Shown in pieces: positions 37,813-45,163 of a stretch of DNA of 64,000 nucleotides. Origin of the DNA: Botrimarina hoheduenensis (GTDB lineage Bacteria; Planctomycetota; Planctomycetia; Pirellulales; Lacipirellulaceae). The translations under genes were made by a program, and so were the position numbers. The notes under the pieces were generated by a model, which was given only the letters and a program-made list of their open reading frames with translations, did no database searches and had not been told where the DNA came from. Position 1 is the first letter of the stretch; every line of letters begins with the position of its first letter. The stretch lies in the NCBI RefSeq assembly GCF_007859815.1, contig NZ_SJPH01000010.1:62001-126000 (forward strand), written 5' to 3'.

Positions 37813-37857
37813 CCCCACTTTCCTGGCCGCACTTCTGCTAGCCCCACTTCTCCTAGC
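37813..37857 (-). repeat. Three 15-bp tandem repeats across the hisB stop codon
   Basis: Units 37813-37827, 37828-37842 and 37843-37857 read CCCCACTTTCCTGGC, CGCACTTCTGCTAGC and CCCACTTCTCCTAGC on the plus strand. The third unit holds the hisB stop (TAG) and the second carries another TAG in the same frame, five codons later. The array looks like a small duplication of the gene's 3' end. Confidence 0.6.
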
Positions 37858-38446
37858 CGCTGAGCGTGCCCTTAGTGCTGGGCACCCCCTGTGCGCGCGG
37901 ATCTGGCGAAACCGCATGTGCCATCGCACGAGCCGCTGCCTTAAACACCGCCTCGGCGATGTGGTGACGGTTTTTGCCATGGTGCTGAATGAAATGCAGA
38001 TTGCACTCCGCATTGGGCGCAAACGACTGCCAAAAGTGTTCAATCAGTTCGGCGTCGAATTCACCAATCTTTCCGTCAGAAAGTTCAACTCCGAAGTGAA
38101 ACGCCGAACGTCCACCGAAATCAACCGCGGCGGTGACCAGCGTTTCGTCCATCGGGAGCGTGATCGAACCATACCGATAAATACCAGCCTTATCGCCCAG
38201 GGCCTGTCGAAAGGCTTGCCCCAGACAGATTCCGATGTCTTCGGTCGTGTGGTGCTGGTCGACGTGCAGATCGCCCGTCGCTTCGACCTTCAGCCCGAAC
38301 CCGCCGTGCTTGGCGAACAATTCCAGCATGTGGTCCAAGAATCCGATGCCGGTAGCAAAGCTTCCCCCACCCGGGGGGTCGAGGTCCAGGCTGAGCCGGA
38401 TCTGGGTCTCGCGGGTAGAGCGTTCAATCGTCGCGGTTCGTGACAT
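37853..38446 (-). CDS. hisB: Imidazoleglycerol-phosphate dehydratase
   Basis: The enzyme removes water from imidazole glycerol phosphate in histidine synthesis. Its 197 residues are the stand-alone size, with no HisB phosphatase domain. The manganese-binding motifs are present twice: '[15 protein letters not shown]' with '[18 protein letters not shown]', and '[22 protein letters not shown]'. The ATG at 38446 gives the expected start '[14 protein letters not shown]'. No other his gene is close, so histidine genes are scattered. Confidence 0.96.
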   Translation of the reverse strand: MSRTATIERSTRETQIRLSLDLDPPGGGSFATGIGFLDHMLELFAKHGGFGLKVEATGDLHVDQHHTTEDIGICLGQAFRQALGDKAGIYRYGSITLPMDETLVTAAVDFGGRSAFHFGVELSDGKIGEFDAELIEHFWQSFAPNAECNLHFIQHHGKNRHHIAEAVFKAAARAMAHAVSPDPRAQGVPSTKGTLSG

Positions 38447-38718
38447 GCTGCGCGAGAGCGGTCGGGGTTCGGAAGTGCGGGGTGGAAGCTCGGCATCGTC
38501 GTGAAGGGTCGCTGCAATTGCCGGCGCTAGCTAAGCCTCGCGGGGCACCACCCTACTATACCCCGCCAAGAACCCTAGCCGTCGGCGGATGCTACGCAAG
38601 CACCAAACCGACATAAAATGGCGGGCCGATTGCGACGCCTACGCGGAACCGGGTAACTTGGTGGCGTGAGGGCGGGGTGTCACCCCCGCCCGAAAACCTC
38701 TTTGGGGAGGATCTTAGT

Positions 38719-38943
38719 ATGCCGATGCGTCGTGCCCCGCGGATGGGGATCGAGGGCCCCAGCGGCCCCTTTAAGGGATCCGTCTCGCTCGCTGCAGCTG
38801 CAGCCTCATGGGGTGTTCCACGCCGGGCGGTACGCCGCCTCGTGGCTTCCGGAAGGGTGCCCTTCGTGCAAATCGCGGGGCGTATCCGCTTGCCCCGCAA
38901 GCTTGTTGAACACTCGTGGGAGTGGGTTGCAGCGCGGCCCTGA
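38719..38943 (+). CDS. Small helix-turn-helix (excisionase/MerR-like) DNA-binding protein
   Basis: The protein has 74 residues. The ATG at 38719 has a strong ribosome-binding site (GGGGAGG at 38704-38710, 8 nt spacing), which supports this start over an in-frame GTG at 38677. The pattern 'SVSLAAAAASWGVPRRAVRRLVASGRVPFVQIAGRIRLPRKLVE' fits a winged helix-turn-helix of the excisionase/BldC kind: helix, turn, recognition helix, then a 'G-R-I-R' wing. The N-terminal 20 residues are basic and disordered. It is flanked by the divergent hisB gene. A regulatory target is unknown; no phage genes surround it. Confidence 0.65.
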   Translation: MPMRRAPRMGIEGPSGPFKGSVSLAAAAASWGVPRRAVRRLVASGRVPFVQIAGRIRLPRKLVEHSWEWVAARP

Positions 38944-39060
38944 GCGCCGGACATCTGACGCAAACCGGACGCCGTGGGCTATCGCAAGGAGTCGTCCGGC
39001 AGGGCTAGCTCCGAGAGACTAGATCCCAGGGGCTGGATGCGAGGGACTGGATGCGAGGGA

Positions 39061-39288
39061 CTATGCCCAGTCCAGGCCAGTCTCGCGTTTGAGACGCTCT
39101 TCGAACTCTCCGAGCAGACCACCGATAACGTCCCACCCCTCGGGACGACGGACCTCGATGTCTCCTTCCGGATTGACACGCACAATCGTGCGATCATCCA
39201 CGTGAGCGGAGGCGAGATCTTCGTGGTGCAGCTCGTCCTCGACAAGAAGTCGATCGAGCGTTTCGCCTGTCATTTCGATGAAGGGCAT
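39061..39288 (-). CDS. Small conserved-looking protein of unknown function
   Basis: From the ATG at 39288 the protein has 75 residues ('MPFIEMTGETLDRLLVEDEL...'); a longer frame begins at 39354. Features: acidic N-terminus, 'DRTIVRVNPEGDIEVRRPEGWDVIGGLLGEF', then an amphipathic acidic/basic helix ending 'ETGLDWA'. The phrase 'VNPEGDIEVRRPEGWDVIGG' looks like a beta-hairpin. I do not recognise a named family. It lies 181 bp after rsmA on the same strand and may be co-transcribed. Reading-frame quality (regular third-position G/C, no stop conflict) supports a real gene. Confidence 0.55.
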   Translation of the reverse strand: MPFIEMTGETLDRLLVEDELHHEDLASAHVDDRTIVRVNPEGDIEVRRPEGWDVIGGLLGEFEERLKRETGLDWA

Positions 39289-39469
39289 CGTACCGCCTGG
39301 TGCGCGCTGAGAGGTAATCGAGAGAAGCGTACCGCGTGCTCCTCGCTCTGCCATTGCCTTCGCAGGCTAACCGAACTGAGCACGGGCTCCTAGCTGCCTC
39401 TTGCCGAGATCGCCCGGAGTCAAGCAAGTCAGCTGCCTGTGCCCCGGCCGCCAAGTGCTAATCGGAAAC

Positions 39470-40381
39470 TCACAGTTTCCAATCCGGCGCGACGGCCCGT
39501 ACCCGCTCAGTAAACTCCAGCAGCGTTTCGATGCTGACCTGCTCGGTGCGGGCATCTGCCGGGAAGTTCATGCCGCTCAGCAGTTCGTCAACTTGTTCTT
39601 TCGTGGCATGCCGCTTAAGGGCCGAGATAACGTTCGCTCGCAAGAATTTCCGGCGGTGCAGGAAAATCGACTTAACGAACTGATGGAAGAACCGCAGATC
39701 GGGGATCGCGGCGCGGCGCTCGGGATCGATCTGAATCCGCACGATGGCAGATGTCACTTTGGGAGCCGGCCAGAACACTCCTGGTGGCATCACCCGCACG
39801 ATCTCCGCCCGCGCTTGAGACTGAATCCACACGCTCAGCGCGCCGTAGTCCTTGGTCCAAGGCTCGGCAACGATCCGGTCCGCCAGCTCTTTTTGGATCG
39901 TCGCGACCATCGTGGTCGGCGTGTGCTCGCTCAACAGCAGGTTAGACAAGATCGGCGTGGCAACATTGTAGGGCAGATTCGCGACGAGCTTAAACTCGCT
40001 GTCGGGGGTGCTTGCCAGGGCGGTCCCGACCGCTTCCATAATGGCTGGGGCAAAACGATTCTTGTTCGCAAGAGCGTCGCACTTCAGCTGGGTAACATTG
40101 TCGAAGTTGATCAGCTCTTCGCGTGCCAGCTCGTACAGGTTGGAGTCGATCTCAACCGTTACGACATGGCTCGCATGCGGTGCCATCAGCGTCGTCAGCG
40201 AGCCCGTGCCGGTGCCGACTTCGAGCACCACATCGCGGGGACCCAGTTCGGCCGAATCGACGATCAGCCGGACCAGATTGAGATCGATTAAAAAGTTCTG
40301 ACCGTGCCGTGAATCGGGCTCAACGCCGATCTCACGAAGGCGTCGCATCAAAAATGATTTGGTCTGGCGAGAGGGCAACAT
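39470..40381 (-). CDS. rsmA: 16S rRNA (adenine1518/1519-N6)-dimethyltransferase
   Basis: The enzyme dimethylates two adjacent adenines near the 3' end of 16S rRNA during 30S assembly (KsgA). From the ATG at 40381 it has 303 residues; an in-frame start at 40480 overlaps the PII gene and is not used. 'HGQNFLIDLNLV', the SAM-binding 'VLEVGTGTGSLTTLM', motif IV 'NLPYNVATPIL' and C-terminal 'FLRANVISALKR' are all present. It starts 53 bp after glnB on the same strand, which suggests co-transcription. Confidence 0.95.
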   Translation of the reverse strand: MLPSRQTKSFLMRRLREIGVEPDSRHGQNFLIDLNLVRLIVDSAELGPRDVVLEVGTGTGSLTTLMAPHASHVVTVEIDSNLYELAREELINFDNVTQLKCDALANKNRFAPAIMEAVGTALASTPDSEFKLVANLPYNVATPILSNLLLSEHTPTTMVATIQKELADRIVAEPWTKDYGALSVWIQSQARAEIVRVMPPGVFWPAPKVTSAIVRIQIDPERRAAIPDLRFFHQFVKSIFLHRRKFLRANVISALKRHATKEQVDELLSGMNFPADARTEQVSIETLLEFTERVRAVAPDWKL

Positions 40382-40434
40382 GCTGGGTTCGGTTCCGTTT
40401 TGGGTCAGCGATCGAGAGAAGGGCCTGATCGGCC

Positions 40435-40773
40435 TTAGATCGCTTCGGGGCCGCGCTCGCCCGTACGGATCCGCACGCAATCGTCCATCGGCAAGACGAA
40501 GATTTTGCCATCGCCAACCTCACCCGTACGACCACCCTTGATGATGGCGTTGACGGTCGGCTCGACAAACTCATCGTTCACCGCGATCTGCAACTGAACC
40601 TTACGCAGCAGGTTCATCGAGATCTCAGCTCCCCGATAGAGCTCGGTCTGGCCTTTTTGCCGTCCAAAACCTTGGACGTCCATAATGGTCAGCCGCACGA
40701 CCTCAACCTCAGACAGCGCGCCTTTGACGTCTTCCAGGCGACTCGGCTGAATGATTGCGATAATGAGCTTCAT
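40435..40773 (-). CDS. glnB: PII nitrogen regulatory protein, lacking the Tyr51 modification site
   Basis: This 112-residue trimeric signal protein binds ATP/ADP and 2-oxoglutarate and controls ammonium transport and nitrogen enzymes. The ATG at 40773 gives 'MKLIIAIIQPSRLEDVKGAL'. The T-loop reads GFGRQKGQTELYRGAEIS: Tyr46 is kept, but position 51, the tyrosine uridylylated in proteobacteria and adenylylated in actinobacteria, is Ile. Ser49 of cyanobacteria is Ala here. The B-loop 'GGRTGEVGDGKIFVLPM' and C-loop are complete, so nucleotide binding should hold. It lies downstream of amt on the same strand but 856 bp away. Called glnB by fold; glnK is equally possible. Confidence 0.92.
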   Translation of the reverse strand: MKLIIAIIQPSRLEDVKGALSEVEVVRLTIMDVQGFGRQKGQTELYRGAEISMNLLRKVQLQIAVNDEFVEPTVNAIIKGGRTGEVGDGKIFVLPMDDCVRIRTGERGPEAI

Positions 40774-41629
40774 AGCAGGCAACAACGCCGGGCTGAGGCA
40801 GGGCGTCGCGCGGGTGACCGCATATTCACGGACGCTTGAGAAAATAGGCCGGCGACAATTGCGAACAGCCTACTAGGAAAACTGGCCCGATTGAAGCCGG
40901 TCTCATTCGTCCGCCCTCGAAAGACGGCCCGAAAGACGTAGGGAGATGTGGCCAAAAGGAAGGCTCCCATGAACTCTCAAGCGATTTGGGCTTGAATGAG
41001 CCGCGTGGAAAGCCATCTCGATCGCGGGGCGGCCTAGGCCTGGCCCAACCCGCCAGAAGCGAGATCCGTCACGAAAAAGCCGTCCCGCGTGGGAAGAAGC
41101 TGTGGTGGAGCAGCTCAGAGATGCCCGGTGCCGTCAACGAAAAAGAGCAGGACACCCCGGCTTGGGCAGGCTAGGCGGCAAGCCCACCCAAGCCATATGG
41201 GGCATCCTTCTGGCTTAGTTCGGGCATCGGAATCTGGCGATCCACGCCAGCCCGCTCCTCGATAAAAACACTCCCCGCCTCGGCGAGACCAGGCGGAACG
41301 TTCCGCCGAGGCAGGGGAGCATCTGGTTGGTTTGAAACCGCCTGTTCGTCAGCAGCGACCCCGTCACACCAGACGCGTGGCTGGTGGTTGGGCGTAAACC
41401 CTGCCAGTCAGCTGTGCGTGTGCTGTGCGATCGCAGGACCCGTCGGCCCGGAGCAGCCAGGCGGTAACCACCCCGGGCCGTTGACGGATCACTGCTTCGT
41501 CGGCTTTGCCCTTCCTGAGCAATTGGCTCCGCCATCCCTCGCGGAACACACCCCCACACACTCACTCCACTCTCTTAAGGCGTTCGATCAATCGCGGGGG
41601 AGAAGATCGAGGCCCGTTAGCGAACTGGC
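40774..41629. other. 856-bp intergenic region between amt and glnB
   Basis: No convincing gene lies here; short frames on both strands lack family character. It contains the terminator of amt at 41262-41319, so amt has an unusually long 3' untranslated region of about 310 nt. An imperfect hairpin sits at 41159-41194 (14-bp arms with two mismatches, GGCTTGGG...CCCAAGCC). The glnB promoter must lie in the last 400 bp. A small RNA made from the amt trailer, or from upstream of glnB, is possible but unproven. Confidence 0.4.
41262..41319 (-). terminator. Intrinsic terminator downstream of amt
   Basis: Read on the minus strand, arms of 16 and 15 nt (41304-41319 and 41271-41285) pair with one bulge through CTCCCCTGCCTCGGCG. 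An internal GGAACGTTCC can also fold. GTGTTTTTATC follows directly. It lies 311 bp past the amt stop codon. Confidence 0.85.
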
Positions 41630-43048
41630 TCAGTGGGTGTAAGCCGCCATGCCGTGCTCGCTGATATCCAGACCCTGCTGCTCTTCTTCGGCGGAGACTC
41701 GCAAGAGACCCATTGCCTTGAGGATGCTGAACAGGATGAACATGGTGACAAACGACCACGCACAGATCGAAGCGGCTCCGCAAGCCTGCACGGCAAGCGA
41801 AGAAACTTCGGGCGTGAGGATGCCGATCGCCAGACAGCCCCAGATGCCGCACAAGCCGTGGACCGGCCAGGCACCTACGGGGTCGTCAATCTTGAACTTG
41901 TCGAGCATCAGGATGCCGACAACCACCAAGACGCCTGCAACAGCACCGACGATCATCGCTTGCCAGTTGCTCATGCAGTCGCAGCAGGCGGTGATGCCGA
42001 CCAGACCCCCGAGGATGCCGTTGAGGCCCATCGACAGGTCGGGTTTGCCAAACATCATCCAGCTGACGAGCGTGGCAACAATGCCGCCGGCACCGGCAGC
42101 CAGCATCGTGGTGACGGCGCAGTGCATCGTCGTATCGATGTCGCCTGTGCCTTGGAAGGCGAGCTGACTGCCCGGGTTAAAGCCGAACCAGCCGAACCAC
42201 AGAATGAAAACTCCCAATCCAGCGAGCGGAATGCTGTGACCGGGGAACGGAACGCTGCGGCCATCGACAAAGCGGCCGATCCGCGGTCCGAGCACGATCG
42301 CCCCCGCCAAACCAGCGAAACCGCCCATGCCGTGCACCACGGCGGACCCAGCGAAGTCAGCGAAGCCCATTTCATTGAGCCAGCCACCGCCCCATTTCCA
42401 GTAGCCACTGATCGGGTAGAAGATACCGGTCAGCAAAGCGCTGTAAATCAGGTAGCCACCCACTTTCATGCGGCCGGCAACAGCACCTGAAACAATCGTC
42501 GCCGCGGTGGCAGCGAACACCGCTTGGAAGATCCAGTCGCACTCGGGGCTAAAGGTCCGATCGGGGGCGGCTGCGTAGCCTTCTAGCCCCCAGCCACCGA
42601 AGCCAAGGTAGCCCTCTTTAGCGTAAGAGACCCCCTCGTATGAGCCCGGGTACATCAGCCCAAAGCCGATCGCATAGAACAAGAGCACGCCGACGCAGAT
42701 GTCCATGGCGTTCTTGAACATGATGTTCACCGCGTTCTTCGACGAGTTGAAGCCCGCCTCGACCATCGCGAAGCCGGCCTGCATGAAGAACACGAGGACC
42801 GCACAGAAGAACAGCACGGCATTGTCAAAGGCGTAGCCGATGCCCAGATCGGGCGCTTCTTCAGCGGCGGCCTCTTCTTCGGCCGCGGCTTCTTCGGCTG
42901 GGGCCTCGGCCTCAGCGGTTTCCTCAGCAACTGCCTCGTCGGCAGCGGCGTCTTGGGCGTAGGTCGCCCCGACAGACGACAGCGAAATCATTGCGGCGAG
43001 GAGCAAAACTCCCCACCGGCGGCCCTCAAGGGCTCCACACAACGTCAT
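41630..43048 (-). CDS. amt: Ammonium transporter with signal peptide and acidic N-terminal extension
   Basis: The protein has 472 residues and imports ammonium at the cytoplasmic membrane. The ATG at 43048 is preceded by GAGGTAACG, a good ribosome-binding site. A signal peptide (about residues 8-31, ending GATYAQ) is followed by a low-complexity Ala/Glu stretch (residues 32-66, 'EAVAEETAEAEAPAEEAA'), then 11 membrane helices starting at 'YAFDNAVLFFCAVLVFF'. Transporter motifs: 'QAGFAMVEAGF', 'DFAGSAVVHGMGG' with a pore His, 'WFGWFGFNPGS' and 'GAWPVHGLCGIWG' with the second pore region. A sigma-54-type promoter lies 189 bp upstream. The partner PII gene is downstream. Confidence 0.95.
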   Translation of the reverse strand: MTLCGALEGRRWGVLLLAAMISLSSVGATYAQDAAADEAVAEETAEAEAPAEEAAAEEEAAAEEAPDLGIGYAFDNAVLFFCAVLVFFMQAGFAMVEAGFNSSKNAVNIMFKNAMDICVGVLLFYAIGFGLMYPGSYEGVSYAKEGYLGFGGWGLEGYAAAPDRTFSPECDWIFQAVFAATAATIVSGAVAGRMKVGGYLIYSALLTGIFYPISGYWKWGGGWLNEMGFADFAGSAVVHGMGGFAGLAGAIVLGPRIGRFVDGRSVPFPGHSIPLAGLGVFILWFGWFGFNPGSQLAFQGTGDIDTTMHCAVTTMLAAGAGGIVATLVSWMMFGKPDLSMGLNGILGGLVGITACCDCMSNWQAMIVGAVAGVLVVVGILMLDKFKIDDPVGAWPVHGLCGIWGCLAIGILTPEVSSLAVQACGAASICAWSFVTMFILFSILKAMGLLRVSAEEEQQGLDISEHGMAAYTH

Positions 43049-43545
43049 CGTTACCTCGCGTCACAGAAGGATGTTCAAAACCCGTGCCGTGGGGGCGCTG
43101 CTAGTTACCACCTAAGCCCCCAACACGCCGGGTGGCCGAAAGTTCGACCGTGGGTGCGGCCCACACAAGCCGACCCCTTGGCCATTCCGGCATACCGTGC
43201 CTCTTCAAACGGCTACGGAACCGCCGGCCACCGTGCAGCACAAAGCGTGCCAGCACGGAGCTGACGTCCGCCGATGATCACACTTAACCTCAACAGAGAA
43301 AAGACTTGCGCCAATTATCGCGTCCCCAGAGAACCACCTCGCTTTGAGATGGTGCCTCATTCTTCGGCACCGACCCTTTCGCTCTGCCCAAGGGAGACGC
43401 AGGCCTGCCGTCCTCCCACGCGCTGCGCATTCGCAAGAGCCAACTGCGCTGCCTTTACCCGCGGTAAGTGAACGGGCCTTCGGCTAAGCTGATCCCTTTC
43501 ATCGACTTGCGCCACAATTCGCCACCTAGGACTCAGGTTTTCACG
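43049..43545. other. Divergent intergenic region between amt and the glycan hydrolase operon
   Basis: This 497-bp region carries the sigma-54 promoter of amt (43237-43252) and must hold the promoter of the opposite operon. The frame of the hydrolase gene is open back to 43468, but the signal peptide starts at 43546. An inverted repeat GGTGCC-N9-GGCACC (43351-43371) is present; its half-sites are in the opposite order to an NtrC site. No gene is seen. Confidence 0.45.
43237..43252 (-). promoter_or_regulatory. Sigma-54 (-24/-12) promoter of amt
   Basis: The minus strand reads TGGCACGCTTTGTGCT. Against the consensus TGGCACG-N4-TTGCW it matches at every fixed position except one (G for the first T of the -12 box), with the invariant GG and GC at the correct 10-bp spacing. 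It points at amt, whose start codon is 189 bp downstream. Nitrogen control of amt through sigma-54 is known in many bacteria. Confidence 0.7.
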
Positions 43546-45144
43546 ATGCCCCTTCAAGCCTCTGCGAAACCTTCCCCCCCGCTAGCACTTCGGGGGCTGC
43601 TACTCGCCATCGTCTTGGCACCGTTCTCGCTAAGCGCTGCCCTCGCCGCCGAAGCCCGTATTGATGACGCTCCTAAGATCGAACGCGAGTTTCGAGCCGT
43701 CTGGATCGCCACCGTCGCTAATATCGACTGGCCCTCCAAGCCGGGACTGTCGGCCGAAGCCCAGCGCGCCGAGCTGACCGCTCTGCTGGATCAAGTGGCT
43801 GAGTTAGGGATGAACGCGGTGGTGCTACAAGTGCGGCCCGCTTGCGATGCCCTATACGCCTCGGAGCTCGAGCCGTGGTCCTCCTTCCTGAGCGGCACAC
43901 AAGGGGTTGCCCCTGATGATGGCTACGACCCGCTGGCCTGGGCATGCGACGCGGCCCATCGCCGCGGCCTCGAGCTGCACGCCTGGCTGAATCCCTACCG
44001 GGCAACCCACCCGGCCTATTCAGGTGAGCTCGCTGAGACCCACATCTCTAAGCGTCGCCCCGACCTTGTGCGTCAGTACGGGGTCTACGGTTGGGTTGAT
44101 CCGGGCGAGCCCGAGGCGACCGAACACTCGCTCGCGGTGGTGCGTGACATCGTTCGTCGTTACGACGTTGATGCCATCCACTACGACGATTACTTCTACC
44201 CCTATCCGGTGAGCGACGCGCTCGCTGGCGATCCTTCTGGCAAGAAGGTAGAGACACCGTTCCCCGACGACGCGAGCTGGGAAAAGTATCGGGCCGACAC
44301 GCCTGAGTCGGAACGGCTCGTGCGCGATGACTGGCGCCGAGAGAACGTCAACGGCTTTATCCGACGCTGTGGACAGATCATCCATGAAGAGAAGCCCCAT
44401 GTGCGGTTCGGCGTGAGCCCGTTCGGCATCTGGCGGCCGGGCACGCCCGAAGGCATTCAGGGATTCGATCAATACGCCAAGCTCTACGCCGACGCCCGCT
44501 TATGGCTGCGCGAAGGATGGGTCGATTACCTGGCGCCGCAACTCTACTGGCCCATCGAGCAGAAGCCGCAGAGCTTTACCACGCTCCTCAACTGGTGGGT
44601 CACACAAAACCCCCAGGAGCGCGGCGTGTGGCCCGGCCTGTACACCTCTAAAGTGTCGTTCAATCCCCCGACTTATTCGCTCGAAGAGATTCCCAATCAG
44701 ATCGCTGTCGCACGCGGGCTGGGCGAGCGGGCGAATGGCCATATCCACTTCAGTATGAAAGCCATTGCCGCGAATGCCGCGGGGATCGCCGATCGGCTGA
44801 AGCTTGAGTACGCAACGCCCGCAATCCCGCCGGCGGCCCCCTGGCTGGCGGGCGATCAGCCCCGGCCGGGCACGCCGAGCGTAACGCCAACCGGTTTGGC
44901 ACCGAATCGGTTCAAGCTCGCCCCGGGCGAGGGACCCGCGCCCAAGTGGTGGTTGGTGCAGAAGCGTTGCGGAGAACAATGGATCACGAAGCTGCGTCCC
45001 TATCGGGGCCCCAACGTGATTGCTGTGCTGGGCCCGAGCGACGAGGGGGCCCCCGCCACCGCGGCCGTGGTGACGGCGATCGATGCGTTCGGCCGGGCCA
45101 GTGATCCGGTTCAGGTCACGATCGCCCCGCCGGCGGCGGACTGA
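43546..45144 (+). CDS. Secreted glycoside-hydrolase-like protein (GHL10/DUF187, DigH/YngK type)
   Basis: From the ATG at 43546 the protein has 532 residues, opening with a signal peptide (LRGLLLAIVLAPFSLSAALAA). The 'REFRAVWIATVANIDWPSKPG' and 'GMNAVVLQVRPACDALYAS' blocks, then 'AWLNPYRATHP', 'DAIHYDDYFYP', 'FGVSPFGIW' and 'GWVDYLAPQLYWPIE', are the TIM-barrel signature of this family. The E. coli member DigH cuts peptidoglycan glycan strands stripped of peptides. The protein ends with about 110 residues resembling a fibronectin-like tail. The next gene starts 19 bp later, so it leads a three-gene operon with an AmpG-type permease and a NagZ-type hydrolase, which supports a peptidoglycan role. 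Confidence 0.87.
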   Translation: MPLQASAKPSPPLALRGLLLAIVLAPFSLSAALAAEARIDDAPKIEREFRAVWIATVANIDWPSKPGLSAEAQRAELTALLDQVAELGMNAVVLQVRPACDALYASELEPWSSFLSGTQGVAPDDGYDPLAWACDAAHRRGLELHAWLNPYRATHPAYSGELAETHISKRRPDLVRQYGVYGWVDPGEPEATEHSLAVVRDIVRRYDVDAIHYDDYFYPYPVSDALAGDPSGKKVETPFPDDASWEKYRADTPESERLVRDDWRRENVNGFIRRCGQIIHEEKPHVRFGVSPFGIWRPGTPEGIQGFDQYAKLYADARLWLREGWVDYLAPQLYWPIEQKPQSFTTLLNWWVTQNPQERGVWPGLYTSKVSFNPPTYSLEEIPNQIAVARGLGERANGHIHFSMKAIAANAAGIADRLKLEYATPAIPPAAPWLAGDQPRPGTPSVTPTGLAPNRFKLAPGEGPAPKWWLVQKRCGEQWITKLRPYRGPNVIAVLGPSDEGAPATAAVVTAIDAFGRASDPVQVTIAPPAAD

Positions 45145-45163
45145 TTTCTCAAGGAAGGCCCAC

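Noticed and set aside
41364..41561. Short minus-strand open frame between amt and its terminator
   Set aside because: The translated text shows no domain, signal or membrane segment, and the frame overlaps other equally short frames, as expected by chance at this GC content.
43351..43371. GGTGCC-N9-GGCACC inverted repeat near amt as an NtrC binding site
   Set aside because: NtrC sites have GCAC first and GTGC second. Here the half-sites are in the opposite order, and the repeat is upstream of the sigma-54 promoter by an uninformative distance.
45083..45163. Upstream start of the AmpG-type permease inside the preceding hydrolase gene
   Set aside because: The added residues are an arginine-rich out-of-frame reading of the hydrolase gene. 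The AAGGAAGG site points to the TTG at 45164.
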